The notes below the pieces were generated by a model. That model saw nothing but the letters and a program-made list of their open reading frames with translations. It did no database searches and was not told the origin of the DNA. 64,000 bases of DNA from Macrocystis pyrifera. Taxonomy: Eukaryota; Sar; Phaeophyceae; Laminariales; Laminariaceae. Numbering within the stretch: position 1 is the first letter of the stretch; every line of letters begins with the position of its first letter. Both the position numbers and the translations under genes were made by a program. The stretch is from contig JASSKH010000002.1 in assembly GCA_031763025.1 (NCBI GenBank), forward strand, positions 13,013,468 through 13,077,467. The letters are read 5' to 3'. This document shows positions 1 through 12,579 of this stretch, in pieces.

Positions 1-453
1 GGTCTCGCTCGAGCACGGGCTAGGTTTTGTTCGATGTTTTAATCGTACGCCTCAACATGGCCGACCTTGTTGCTCAAAATCGAGACGACCGCAATATTTT
101 TCCGCTTCCTTATCCGCGACGACATCGTACACTTCAATGACGGATTAGGAAAGTGTACAGAGCTCGGTCGGTACGACGAGCGCCATTAAAGTGGTGCTGG
201 GCTTGGAGGGGTGGCCGGTATGTTTTACTATTAATAGGGCGGCAGGCGACTCGAACAAATCGGAAGCGAAGCAGCCCTGCTCGAGGGGTATGCATCAAGT
301 TGCAGGACTGCGTAGTAGCATTGATTCTATCGTGACATATTTCCTCAATACCTCCCGCACGTTTGACATCCAATACCTCCCGCGCGTTTGGCAACCTGCT
401 ACGATAACTGGATTGGGCCCCAACGTCACAGTAAGATATTGTGGAAATCCAGT
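1..453. other. Flank of element A, no gene seen
   Basis: Short overlapping reading frames occur on both strands, but none resembles a known protein or has exon-like borders. The last bases (454-458, TCGGA) form the target duplication of the retroelement that starts at 459. Confidence 0.5.
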
Positions 454-458
454 TCGGA

Positions 459-653
459 TGTTGATAAGTCCCAGGCGAAGAAAGATGATGTTTCAGGTTT
501 TAGTATTATTCTCCCGGCAGAGTAGATACAGATGGAAGTGACCCTGGTGGGTATCACGTACACCCACAGAAGTAACCACCAAACAATCTCATAATAAGCC
601 AATATACCGAATAGTCATGAAACCGTCAAATACTGAACAAGCACATTCGAACA
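459..653 (-). repeat. Element A 3' LTR
   Basis: This 195-bp repeat matches 3778-3972 closely, with TG...CA ends. It is the downstream LTR for the minus-strand element. The adjacent bases 654-665 give a polypurine tract on the minus strand. Confidence 0.85.
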
Positions 654-840
654 CACTCCCTGCTTTTTCAGCGAAACAGCAATGACAATTCAAGATAACA
701 GAACAAAACTCATCTCCATGATAAAAAAAAAAACTAACATATTTCAAGAGGAAACCTGTACCTTACAAGCAAAAACCTCTTCCTCCCGTATGAAACTATT
801 GCAGATCTCCTTTGCAACAGCTCAATGCCGTAAAAACAAA

Positions 841-950
841 ACAATCATAGAGATAGCTAAATGATAGAACTCGCGAGGAACCCCATTCCCCGAGACACGT
901 CTCCCTGTGCCCCCTACTCCCGCCACAAACTCTCAGATCGTAGCTAACGC
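841..950 (-). repeat. Conserved non-coding block of the TR-GAG family (A copy)
   Basis: About 110 bp around GGCGGGAGTAGGGGGC (minus strand) recurs in element B (about 39797-39910), element C (about 23862-23975, plus strand) and an orphan site at about 43470-43585. It lies in the 3' half of each element, outside gag. Confidence 0.65.
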
Positions 951-3399
951 GAGATACCAAATATCTTTCCCTATAGAGTTTGCCCGGCGCTTAATATTCC
1001 CGAAACAGTATCCGTTTTGTGTCAGAACCAAAAAGAAAAACACTCCCTGTTTCTGGTTCAGTTCGCTAGCTATCCTTGTTCCCTGAAATACTTCACCTTC
1101 CCACTCGTGAACCGAGATTTTCATCACCTTTAATCATGAATAATCATATCCACAGTATTTCATCTTCCAACTCGCGAACAAGATTTCAATCACCCATCAA
1201 GTTCGGAAATACAATATTGGTGGTAGAACAACCCATCAAGAATAAGCATACCCTCCCTTGTTCTGCAACCAATAGACCGCAGTACAAAGACAAATCCCTG
1301 CCAAACTCAATGAAATCAGTATCCACCAATACCGCTGCATCTGCAATACACCTCTCAAGGTGCACCACGTACTCTTAATTCGCCAATCCGCCAACTAATA
1401 AATATCCGTCCCACCAGTCACCTTCTGGTCCTGTCTATACCACAAAGACTGTTTGATTTGAACATGAAAATATATTTATTTCAAAACTCCAGGCAAAACA
1501 AAAGGCTACGTATACCGTCGAGTAGACGATAGTATACCTCCGTACCATTTGCGACTTTCCCGGGATAAAAAATATGTTCCGCAACATTCAGAGATCCCTC
1601 ATCAGTGGTAAACAATACATATCCCACATATCATCCACCACGTACCCGACGGGAAGAACGGTGACTACCACATAATTTTATCCCTACGTCCACCATGAAA
1701 TCGCTTTTAAAAGAAAAGTGAATTTCCTCATGTCAAGAACCTGAAAAAATACTTCTGGATCCTCAGAAATTGGAACCGCGTGTTGGTGTCACGCATCGAC
1801 CCGTATATCCGGTCCGTTCCAGGGGGGGAGAGTGTTATGAGGCTTAGATTGGGTAGGCAATTGGTTAACCTTTTACCTTTAGCCCAACGGACTAAGACCT
1901 TAACACTAACACGTCGCAAATGGTTTTTATCATATACGACTTAACCGGAACGAATCCACACCCAGTCGAAAATGACACATCTCCGTTTGACGAACCTACA
2001 GTAGACGATACTATACCTTCTTCGTACAATTCACGACTTTCCCGGGACAAAATATAACGCACACCATTCAGATCTCCGTAACCAGTAATAAACGATACAT
2101 ATCCTATATATCATCCAGGACTTACCCGGAAAGAACGATAACTACCATATAATTTAGTATTCCCTAACACGTCGTAAACGGTATGTATCGACTTTCCTTT
2201 ATCCGGAACGAATCCAAATCCGGTCGAAAAAGACATATCTCCATTTGTACGATCAAAAACGTATTTCGACCGACAGGTGTATCCAATCGCAAGAGAAAAC
2301 TACTCCTCCGAATACCCACCAGAAATACTAGACATAACCTCCCGCCCGCTAAGTAGCCGAACTACTAAAAAGCTCCAGCTGGCGAGATACCTGTCTGTCC
2401 ACTTCACGACCTTCCCGCAACATAAATACACACTTGCCCACAGACTCCCTCCAAACCTTTTGAAATATGCGATATTAATGTATGGTATTTGTCCAGTTGC
2501 TCTTCTGGGCCTGCCCACATCGAACACGGAGCGCATCGAAGCGCAGTGGATGTCGTATTCGGCAGAAACATTTCTAACCAAAACACGACTTTTATACGAC
2601 TTTTCAACTACCAGGTGGGGGACGGGGGGGGGTACTCATCACGTATATCTTCCAGAAAAAAAAGTCCAAACAATACTTCCGTACGTACGTATCATCTAGT
2701 ATGAACGTCATTATCGCACATTTCATACGTACTCGTACGTACTACGAATCAATTCACGAAATTCTACCCTCGTCGTGAAAAGAAACAAACTTCACAAGGT
2801 AACAGTGGATCGAAGACCTATACCACTACGAGTGCAGACGCTATCCCCTCGCCCCGCGTGTTGCTGGACCCATAAAAGGATCCAGCGGACGATCCAACCA
2901 CGCCTGCCCCATCCACGACCTCCCGCTGCTGCTGCTGCTGCTGACCTTCCGCGGCTGCTGCTGCTGCTGTTCCTGACCTCCCGCTGCTGCTGCTCCTGCT
3001 GCTGCTGCTGTCGTCGTGTGCACGCGACTGCTGTGTCACGCGACTTGTTGCCGATGCAGACATGTCCTCCTTCGTTACTAGTACTGCTGCGCAGCACCCG
3101 ATTCCCCCCACGTCCGCTCCCTCGACCACTACCACACCGTAGTCGAGTGCGCGTATCACGTACGCGGCTTTCCCGACCATGCCACATGGGTGGCCGGGTG
3201 CACACGGCCTGGCTCACCGTGCGACTTCACGCGAAAATGTGCAGATATGTCTCCCATCCCCACAGCTCCCAGCCCCACCACAATCTCCCTGGGTGAGGTG
3301 CGCACGTAAAGTTTCGCACGACTTGTTATCCTCCGTGCCACTCCCCACGGAGGCGCCTACGGTTTTGTTGCTCCCACCGCAGGGCTTTTTCTTCTCCAT

Positions 3400-3743
3400 T
3401 TAGCACGCCGTCGTATCTCCGGCATACTCCAAGAGCACCAACACAGCTTCCGCTCCCTTTTCCACCGAGGTGGCCATCTTCCGCGGAAACGCGTTTACCC
3501 CCCCGGCTCCCGTTGCCAACGTCGGAGTGTTCCGACGCTGGCGTTGAAGCATCTCTCCCCTGCTCCAACTGCAGTAGATAGCTGTTGCTTTCTACCGGAC
3601 CCCATATGTGCCATCATCTCGAGGATCTCGGCGTGATTCGCCTTTCGACGCTCCTCTGCGTCGGCGGCCGCCCGCTGCAGCCCCTCGAGGGCGAGGCCCT
3701 GCTCTAATACCATATCCCGAAGGTCTTCTACTTCGTCACCCAT
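3400..3743 (-). pseudogene. gag: gag remnant of element A with internal deletion
   Basis: The protein starts MGDEVEDL and continues with an Ala/Glu-rich, probably coiled-coil N-terminus (EQGLALEGL, AADAEERRKANHAEILEMM). It matches the gag of element B almost residue for residue up to a Ser/Gly-rich stretch. Reading then continues in another frame through RDASTPASEHSDVGNG and jumps to the last residues of gag (EAVLVLLEYAGDTTAC), followed by TAA at 3400-3402. The capsid core and both CCHC zinc knuckles seen in element B are missing, so this gag cannot package RNA by itself. At least one frameshift separates the two N-terminal parts. The ATG was chosen because elements B and C start at the same place relative to the LTR. 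Confidence 0.75.
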
Positions 3744-3777
3744 GAGCCTAGGTTGCCAACGTTGAAAAAATCTAGAG

Positions 3778-3972
3778 TGTTGATAAGTCCCAGGCGAAGA
3801 AAGATGATGTTTCAGGTTTTAGTATTATTCTCCCGGCAGAGTAGATACAGATGGAAGTGACCCTGGTGGGTATCACGTACACCCACAGAAGTAACCACCA
3901 AATAATCTCATAATAAGCCAATATACCGAATAGTCATGAAACCGTCAAATACTGAACAAGCACATTCGAACA
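3778..3972 (-). repeat. Element A 5' LTR
   Basis: This is a 195-bp LTR with TG...CA ends. On the minus strand it is followed by CTCTAGA and then a CGTTGGCAACC block before the gag start. That order is also kept in element B and, with changes, in element C. The tRNA primer site is not clear. Confidence 0.85.
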
Positions 3973-4870
3973 TCGGATACTTCGCGTTGCCCAACAGAAC
4001 GAAGACGATTATTTCACACGGGCGAGTACAACCTATGAAGGCAACAGCAGATCTTGCGTTTCAATGTCGGAACAAAAACACTCATTAAGTTAGTGGCACC
4101 GTATCCATCACTCGATCAAACTATTCCTGCATGGCCCCGTGTACCAGATGCTCATACCCCCATCTTGAAAGTTATTCTCCGTTCCTGCATGATAGGGATG
4201 CGAGGGTGTATGGTCGTACGACTACGACCATTCACGATATTTATTACAAGGGACCACATAAAAAAGGACCTACGGTAAGCACAAAACCTATGCATTTCGC
4301 TGTTTTTACTCACAATATTTGGTCCTATTCACCATGGTCCCTCGCAATAGTGCACCCCCCCCACTCCCTAAGTCAGCAATATCAAGATCGTGGTGATCAA
4401 GAGTGGCCAAATAATCTCCCTGCATGCGAGCAGATGCATATACACTCTTCTGCACCATTCGTACTGCAAGCACGCTGATACATTAGAAAGCCAGCCGCAG
4501 AATACTCCCTTACCTGGATACTATATTGGCAGGCTATCGGAATCAGTCAGTCTGTCAGTCAACCTTGACACGCAGCCTTCCTCGCTTCCTTCCTCAGCAA
4601 AGATTGCTGGGTCTTCAAGCAGATTGACCCACTAAATGGGCCGCCGATATTATTTTAGCCCAGAAGAAGATCTCATCATGTTTATGATGACGGGATCATC
4701 CTGATAGAGGTGGCAACGAACAACGAATTGGACAAAACATCAGTGGCAACGTCATATGTTGTACGGAACAGCAGTGTCAACTTACTTGAGGGGAAACCCA
4801 GTCAAAATCCTTGCCACGTTGCGGCCGTATATTCACTCGGCAACACAGCACTCGACGAACTTAAATGGGA

Positions 4871-5110
4871 TCAAGTCTCGCACACGACGTGAATTTCACG
4901 TATACCGTTGAAGCTATCCTTCGGTACGTATGAATGAAGCGATGCCACTCCGACTCGTTTTTCATGTCGGTCTTGACTCCTGACCTTGTGGCGGAAGGCC
5001 TGCTCCACCGCCTCGAATTCCTCTGCGCTTTCTTCATAAAAACGCATCTCCCAACCATAGAAAAACAATGCGGACCACGGTTGCCGCCTTGTGTAATGGT
5101 AGGTACAGTG
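4871..5110 (-). other. Possible coding fragment, function unknown
   Basis: On the minus strand the reading frame contains GWEMRFYEESAEEFEAVEQ, then a basic stretch (FRHKVRSQDRHEKR), ending at a TGA. The acidic/basic alternation and lack of low-complexity sequence look more like real protein than the neighbouring frames do. No family is recognised. It could be an exon, a decayed transposase piece or chance. Confidence 0.2.
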
Positions 5111-7861
5111 TAGAGAGAGCTCGTGGGGTGCAGGCGACAGCCATCTACTCTCGGGATTGCTGCGCAGGTTGCGACCGGCACACGGCAGCCGTGCAAGTTG
5201 TGACGCACCAAACAGGTGCCTCCCTCGTAGGCAACATTCTCTTACAGCAGTCAGTACTTGGTGTAACAGCAGTGCAGTACTTCTCCTGCGCACACTGGTA
5301 CAAGTATATACGTGCAGTCAGTATGGGAGGCGTGAAAAATTCAGGAAACTGCTGCTGTTGTGGTAGACGGTATGAGCACAGATGCCATTGTGAAGCCCGT
5401 ACGGCACAACAGTCTCAGAGATCTGCTGGAGGGACCCCTGTGGTACTCGAACAGCAGGTAGGTACGAGTATACAACAGCAGTATTAATATGTGTACGTAT
5501 ATTTGTCAAATTTTCGTACTTTTGCCAACTTTTCTCTTCGCACGAGCACTTTTAGGCAAAACAGTAAGTACACGGACACGGGAAGCCCTGCCGGACACAT
5601 TGGTCTAGGTCTCGGTGCGATCCGTGCACTCTGAAGCGCGTGGCAGGCGCTTAAATTTCTTTTTCCGGCGGGAGTGGATAAGACGATTTCCCTGGTTTCG
5701 GTAAAGAGGCCTTATTTTGTACGCACGTATATCGGTACATTGCCATGCTCTCTGTTTTCTCCCCCCGGCTCATCATACATTTTTTTTGGGTTGTTGGCGG
5801 AGCACGGACCACCGCCTAGAGAACAATACACACAGCAGTGCACAGAGCGTGCTTACCTCCAGCTTCCTACAGCACCACAACCAACCCTGCTGCCCAGCAG
5901 CAGCAGTGAGCACACCTTGCGCGTATGGATGATCGTACTGCGGCTCATTCGTACAGCAGCGTTCGTAATATACTTAAAGCAGTACATACATACAGTAGTT
6001 CTGATTGCAGTGTGTCCTACATTGCTGATCGATAGATCCTAGAGCCAGCTGAAAGGGGATCAGTACACGTACGTTCCTCGCGTTGCATTTTACAGCAGTA
6101 CTGCTGAATATGCTGTCGTACCTGTACAAGCTACTGCTGTAGGAGATCGTGCACAGTGTTTTAGATTGCGTAAAAAACACGACATGCCAGTTGTACGAGC
6201 GCTGTTCTAGCGTATTATAGGTTTAAACTGCACTTGCTGGATAACATTTTCGTTTCCGAGGTTCGACTCGCACCATCCCCGTTTTTTTTCTTAATCTCAC
6301 TTTTGACTATTTTTGTACCACATAACTACAACAGAGTACTACAGCAGTAGTAATAATAATACATTCGTCCACACCTTGCTTTTCTGAACGTATAATGTGA
6401 TAGAGTACTTGTTTACTTCTGTGTTTTAGCCCAAATTAAAGAGTTTGGGCGGCGCGCTTGCGTGTGGCGTGCGTTCATACCTCAACGTTTCACAGCTACT
6501 CCGAATACTTGGGAGTTTATAAAGCAAAGTATCTTCGAGAAAATACTGCTGCTATTACCGTAGGTACTTCGTACACTCGCAGTATTTCGGGGGGTTTTGT
6601 ACTCGAGATACTGCGGGTACTCGCAGTATTTTGAGGTTCTTCTGTAGATATTACTGCGTATAATTTCTTCGGGTTCGCACTAATGCGGGGTTCGCTTCGC
6701 GCTCGCACTATTGCGGGGTTCGCTACTGCTGCTGGCATGGACACCGCCTGTTGTGCTTCAAGTATCTCAGGGTTCTGTACCGCGGGTACAAGTATACCAG
6801 TACTAGTCTATTAATAGCAGTATGTCGTCGATTGATAGTGTTCGTACTGCTGCTTCTTCTGCGAGACTCAGTACTCGCAGTAATGAAATACCCTCAATAT
6901 GCCCAGTATACTTCGAGTATATGTGAAGTATACTTCAACCGTTTGTGCGCCGTGTCGACAAGTCCCAGGCCCAGCGTTCGGCACAAAACACACCCAGATA
7001 GTCCCACACGAGTGGGAGTTGGAGCAAACTACTTTCGCTGGAGACAACTTGAGCACTCAAAGCAGTCTGGCAGTATTTCGATATAATAATATGCATGACT
7101 GCTGTGAATGCTCTCAGTATCTCGAGGTTCTGTATACTGTGCGCATATATTGCCTTTACCCCAAGTATTTATGTCGTGTTTCGATACTACTGCGGGTACA
7201 TACTGTTACCAACCTGTATTCTCGGGGTTCGGTACTGCTCACACTCTCATTACTCTCAGTAATTGGGCCTTCTCAGTATTCGCAGTAGTGTTGCCGCCTG
7301 TATTCCAATACTCTCAGTACTCGGACTACGATTCGTTCTCGAGCATTTATTTACCAGTGAAACCTTGATATTATACCCTGAGCACCAAGAAACATTTATT
7401 TTGGGGGAACATATATATTGTGGTACCAGTAGTATGTATGTATATGCTGCACCTTATTACTCAGCCGGTCACAAAGTATTATGGCGCAACCTCGACCTCG
7501 CGCAACTTTGATGTACTTAAGAAATAATCGCCGCGAGTCAGCTGGATTAATATATCTCAACTTACCGATATCCTATTACCAGGGTATATATTATTGTAGT
7601 AATTAATGATCCCACACTAATTCCGCGAACAGCAGTATAATATTGTCTGTCCTCAAAAATATGATGTGTGTGTTCTTCACGTTAAAATGATGGGTGGGTG
7701 CAGGTGCTACTTCTAAAAAAGTGTGCAGGGTTTCATACGAGTATTATCCTTTCGCTCTTGCGCCACTCCCCTATTAATACGGCACCTCCCGGAGGGGAAC
7801 CTTGTAGTACGTACGGTACAGTTTTGTTGTGGTGCTGAAAGATGTGCTCATGACATGCATG

Positions 7862-8104
7862 ATATGGCGACAGCAAAAATAATTATTCGGAGATTTGGTA
7901 CGGAGATCTGGGTTTGGTACGGAGATATGGCGGGACATTGCATTGCAGGATACGGTAAATGGAACTCGTGAGTCACGTTTAAAAAATCAACTCAGGGGAC
8001 GATAAGTAAATATCCCCTTGTACCCGCGTCTTCCCACCCCATACAAACCGTTGGATACTCCGGTCAGAAAGTCAGGCGATCTCACGTACCGAACACATGC
8101 CAAG
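7862..8104. repeat. Dispersed repeat D, left part (interrupted by copia-1)
   Basis: The block around GGAGATTTGGTACGGAGATC recurs at about 46918-47000. The following part (TCAACTCAGGGGACGATAAG...) matches the reverse complement of about 37735-37960. The match to 37.7 kb resumes at 15157-15220, beyond copia-1, so copia-1 landed inside this repeat. Confidence 0.7.
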
Positions 8105-8109
8105 GCTGA
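8105..8109. repeat. Copia-1 target site duplication, left
   Basis: GCTGA abuts the left LTR and is repeated exactly at 15152-15156 beyond the right LTR, as expected for a copia-type integrase. Confidence 0.85.
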
Positions 8110-8621
8110 TATTATGGATAATTGCGTTGTACCCTGGCAATGTAGCCAGAGGCTGTGTCCTCGGTGTTACCCGAGATATGACACCGGGCTAGCGATGGCC
8201 CGGGGAGTAAGGTACTCCCGTGCTGTGTAGAGAGAAGAAGACGTGATAACACGTAAACACTGGCGCTTAGATGGCCAACACACACAGATGTACTCCACAG
8301 AGAATGCAAGAGTCCAGACGACGGCAGCTTCCAGAGATGGATAGGCAGCTAGGATACCATCACGATCCGGATAAAGGTCACATCAGAGAGTGAGATACTC
8401 GGTCCTACGAGCAGAGACGATACGGCTGCGATACTCAGTCCTACGAGCAGGGACGATACGGCTGCGATACTCAGTCCTACGAGCAGGGACGATACGGCTG
8501 CTATTCCTCCGCATAATATACGTTACAAGCCGAACGGTACATAGACTATGATCTACGACACAAGAGCAGTGCTACTTGAACATTGACACAAACATGGTCA
8601 TGTGCTAACATTTCCATAACA
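8110..8621 (-). repeat. Copia-1 3' LTR
   Basis: The plus strand begins TATTATGG and ends CCATAACA, so on the coding strand it runs TGTTATGG...CCATAATA: a TG start but a TA end instead of CA. It holds three copies of a 36-bp tandem unit (GATACTCAGTCCTACGAGC...), whereas the other LTR holds two, which explains most of the length difference. Confidence 0.9.
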
Positions 8622-8630
8622 CTCCCCCTC
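8622..8630 (-). promoter_or_regulatory. Copia-1 polypurine tract
   Basis: GAGGGGGAG on the minus strand directly abuts the 3' LTR, the position where plus-strand DNA synthesis is primed in LTR retroelements. Confidence 0.75.
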
Positions 8631-9004
8631 AATGTGAAATTCGGTGATAAAACCAAGAAAAACAATTTCAGTCAGTGATAAAATAGAAAACAGTCAAGAA
8701 ACCATTTCCTGCAATATAGTAGTTCGATGCGTTTATTAGTACAATTTCAACAATGCTTTGTGCCTTACGTGCATACATTTATGTGCTTGCAAAAGTACTG
8801 CTATCGTTCCTGCACAAACCAAATTTACCATAACCTTCAATCCTACATGTCTCGTTCAACCAGTAATGGTTCGAGACGAATGTTGACCAGTGAAATAGCA
8901 AGCTGATTTCTACAAATAACAGGTTCACAAAACAAACACACAAACACAAACACAGTGTTGATGACACAAACAAATAACATAAGATGTTGACGACGATACT
9001 GACG

Positions 9005-12000
9005 TCAGAAGCTGCTGATGATGTCCAGTAGCTGTTGGAAACGCGGCTTAGCAAAATGCTTGGTCCCGATATCGGCGGGGTTGTCCTTTGTGGAGATGTA
9101 GTGAGTCGAAATCTTCCCCTCGGATACCAGCTCGCGAATGTAGAAGTAACGGAGTGCAATGTGCTTGGTTCGAGAACTATATAAACGGTTTCCAAGCGCA
9201 TGCAGAGTTGCAGTGTTGTCGCAGTGAAGCGGCACTTGAACGAACTGCTCCCCAAACCCTAGCTCCGTCAGCATGTTCATGCAGAACACGGCTTCCTTCA
9301 TCGCGAGTGCCGATGCAACCAGCTCAGCTTCCATTGTGGACATGGCTGTAAGGCTTTGAAGACCAGATTTGAAACTGATTGGAGCCCTGGCCAACATCAT
9401 GATGTAACACGACGTCGACTTGCCGTTGTCCGGGTTATTAGCCCAGTTTGAGTCCGAGAAGGCCGTGAGCTTAAAGCCTCCCTTCTTGTACACAATTTTG
9501 AAGTCGGTGGACCCTGCCAGGTACCGCAAAATGTGCTTGGCCGCCACCATGTGCACTTTCGACGGATTTGACATAGCACGAGAAATCTGACCCGAGCTGT
9601 ACATTATGTCATACCTGAGTACAGAAGCCAGGTACATGACCGTGCCTGCGATCGCTTGGTACCTCTGCTTCTCGTCGGCGTTCAGTAGGGTCTCCTCCGG
9701 CTGCTTTGTGGAGAGTTCAGGTCCGTATCCGGGAGTCAGTGTTGGCTTGCAGTTGGCGAAACCGAATCGCTCCAGCGCGGACTTGGTGTAGTCCTCCTGG
9801 TCGATTGTAAGCGTCCTTTCGGCACGGTTGCGGGTGACCTGCAGCCCAAGTACACGCGACACATCTCCCATGTCAGTCATCTTGAACCTGTCCATGAGCT
9901 GCGCCTTGATCTTCTCGATTACTTCGATGTTGCCACCAATCACTTGTAGATCGTCCACGTACAAGGTGAGGATGACGGTGACACTCCCATGCTGGTATAT
10001 GTAGACACAAGTGTCGGACTTCAGCGGGATAAAACCGATGACCTTGAGGACGGGATCAATGGTATGGAACCAGTTCCCGGGGCTCTGAGCTAGCCCATAG
10101 AGGCTTTTCTCCAGCCTCATGACCAGAGGGCCTCCATCCTTGCCCTTGGTCTGGTAGCCAGGTGGCTGAGCTACAAATACTTCCTCTTGAATGTCGGCAT
10201 ACAGAAAAACAGTTTTCACGTCCAGCTGAAATACCTCCAGATCCAGCTCCGCTGCAATTGCTAGCACCATTCGGATGCTTTGCAGACGGCAAACCGGAGC
10301 AAACGTACTGCCGCAGTCCAGGCCCGGAACCTGGTTCCAGCCTTGAGCCACAACCCGCGCTTTGTATGAGTTATCAGCTTTACGCTTCAGAACCCACCTG
10401 GAGTTGATGACTTTCTGTCCCGGAGGAACAGATGATCGCGGTACCAGCTTGTACACTCCTAGTTCGTTCAGACTGGCCATTTCTTTGTCCGCGGCAGCTC
10501 CCCAAAACTTAGCGTCTGGAAGCTTCATGGCTTCAGCATATGACTTGGGGACTCCTGGCTGCATGGTCTGTACAGCACACGCGTACTCCACGAATCTAGG
10601 CATGCCGTTCTTGTGAGCTACGTCCTGGCACTCCCCCTTCGTGATGTACGCAAAGCCGAGCCGTCTCAGTTCGCTAAGTGTTCTGGCGTTAGGTTGGCTT
10701 GAGGCAGATCTGGTCACGGCCGGTGTAATGGCGCGACCTCCGCGCGACGCAGAACCACCACGTGAAGAACCACCACGCGAAGAACCACCACGCGAAGAAC
10801 CTCCACGCGAAGAACCACCACGCGAAGAACCACCACGCGCAGAACCACCAGGCGTAGCGCCAGACGGCGTAGATCCCGATGGCGAAGCGGAAGGGCTCAC
10901 TCCCCCAGGCGAAGCAGGCGGGGTAGGAGCAACAGGGCTAACGCCAATATCGCGATCGTTGACATCACGGATTTGTTCCAAAAAGTCGGTCACTAACGGC
11001 TCTGCAGCGTCCAGGTTAGGAGAAGGCGAACCGATATCTTGATTAGACGTGTATTCACGCACATCCCTTACCAAGTCGTCACTTTCGTCGTACGTGAACT
11101 TGCTGTTGTCGAAACCACCGACCTCCACGCGAGGAAGTGCAGAGGGCGTCTCAATGAAGACAACATTTCGACTCTCTCTGACACGTTTCGTCGCTGGATT
11201 GTAGACCCGGTAAGACTTGCTGTCTGTGCTATATCCAACCAGGCGTCCTTCCCAAGCACGCGGCTCCAATTTCTTGGTGTGGGTCTCTACGTGTACAAAC
11301 GACCTAGCCCCGATAACTCGAATGTTCCCGAGGTAAGCATCGTTGCCGTAGAGTGCCTTGTAGGGCGTACCGTTGCTCAACGCCGCATGTGGGACCCGGT
11401 TGCTCAGGTAGACTGCAGTCAGCATCAACTCCCCCCAGAGAAAACTCGGGAGACCCGAATCAGCAAGCAAACAGCGCACGATACCAGCAAGCGTTCGACC
11501 TGCCCGCTCGTTTGCGCCGATCTACTGAGGGGTATTGGTAGAAGCAAACTCCAACTTGACGCCGATGTTTAGACAGTACTGGCGGAACTCCTCACTCGTA
11601 AACTCCGTACCTTTGTCCCCTCTCAGGCGGACTAAACGCTCTCCGGACGGAATCACGACGGCCTTGTTGAACAACACGAGGGAGTCGATGGTGTGTGTCT
11701 TGCTCTTGATGAGGTAAATCTCCTTCCACTTCGTCAGCTGATCAACAAACTTGGTGACGTAGGTGTAGCCGCCCAGTGCCGGAGGGTTGATCGGTCCCAT
11801 GGTGTCAATAGAGACATGTTCAAACGGCCGCTGGACGTCATACGACGCTTGTTTCGGGTGGGGTTGCTGCTCACTCTTGCCGAATGGGCAGACGTCGCAC
11901 GGCGTCAGGTCACCGTTGTACTCAACACCGCTGTGCGGCATCTTCCGAAGAACTTCCATGCTGTTGCGGTTGGCATGCCCCATGCGACGGTGCCACAGGT

Positions 12001-12504
12001 CAGCAGAAACCACCTTTAAGGCAGCACCGCTAGGCTTCACGGAGGTACCAGCACGGTTTTCGATCGCGACAGCGATGGAGCACATGATTTGTCCGGTCGT
12101 TGCGTCGACGCCTAGAGTCTTCATCGGCACAACGAGGTCGCCCTTTTCGAACCTCGGTTTCTCCGGGTAGAACAGTGCAGCCATCCCCTCCACCATGGCC
12201 ATGGAGACGGAAAACAGGTTCGTTCCGCCCAGGGACGATGATTGCACGAAAGGAGAAATCCTGGTTGTTCCCACCATCATCGGTAATGGTGCCGTTGACG
12301 GTGCCTGCAGCTACCCCGTACAGGATGTGCTTTCCAGCTGCGACGATCTGGTGGGGAATCATAGTCCCGCATTGAGGCTAGCAGTCCCGGGGTCAGCTCC
12401 GGATCGACGAAGTTGAATGATGCCCCGCTGTCCACCAATAGCTCAATGTAGGTGCCGTCGGTACGAAGCCCACCTTCACCTGACGGGTCAGGAGTGCTCG
12501 CCAT
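9005..12504 (-). pseudogene. pol: Copia-1 pol: protease, integrase, RT, RNase H
   Basis: The protease shows LLVDSGAS near 12420 but is split over three frames (breaks near 12350 and 12235). The integrase region has LWHRRMGHANRNSM and CDVC, forming the HHCC zinc site (about 11890-12010). Its core shows catalytic Asp in SIDTMGP (about 11805) and GDKGTEFTS (about 11617). A TAG at 11522-11524 interrupts just before GANERAGRT, which carries the third acidic residue. A Ser/Arg/Gly repeat linker (RGGSS units, 10740-10860) precedes RT. RT has QLDVKT and an intact YVDD (9950-9961). RNase H has FSDSNWAN, MEAELVASA and HCDNTAT. The stop is TGA at 9005-9007. The RT and RNase H part is an uninterrupted 824-codon frame. 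In TPQQNG-type copia integrases a Gln normally stands where the TAG lies, so a CAG to TAG change is likely. Confidence 0.92.
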
Positions 12505-12579
12505 GAGCGCTCGAAAACCCCATCGGGTAGACGGTAGGTCGGTTGTGATGCCGCCTGAACAGACGCAAGTTCCCCCGAT

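Larger units (their letters stand above)
459..3972 (-). mobile_element. TR-GAG-like LTR element A (gag-deleted, complete ends)
   Basis: A 3.5-kb element has two 195-bp LTRs, each starting TGTTGATAAG and ending TTCGAACA. It is flanked by a perfect 5-bp target duplication, TCGGA, at 454-458 and 3973-3977. It is read on the minus strand: the gag remnant abuts the right LTR, and a purine-rich tract (GCAGGGAG on the minus strand) abuts the left LTR. No protease, integrase or reverse transcriptase can be found, so it would need enzymes from another element. The internal region is mostly non-coding and parallels element B at 39.4 kb. The family belongs to the gag-only terminal-repeat retrotransposon type known from plants; that assignment is inferred from structure. 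Confidence 0.85.
3978..8104. other. 4.1 kb without a convincing gene
   Basis: The stretch is rich in TACTGCTGTA and GTACTCGCAGTA words but shows no recognisable protein. The one fragment with a protein-like composition is listed separately at 4871-5110. From about 7860 the sequence belongs to a dispersed repeat that also occurs at 37.7 and 46.9 kb. Confidence 0.5.

Noticed and set aside
6245..6275. tRNA T-arm (GAGGTTCGACTC)
   Set aside because: No matching acceptor, D or anticodon stems can be drawn around it.
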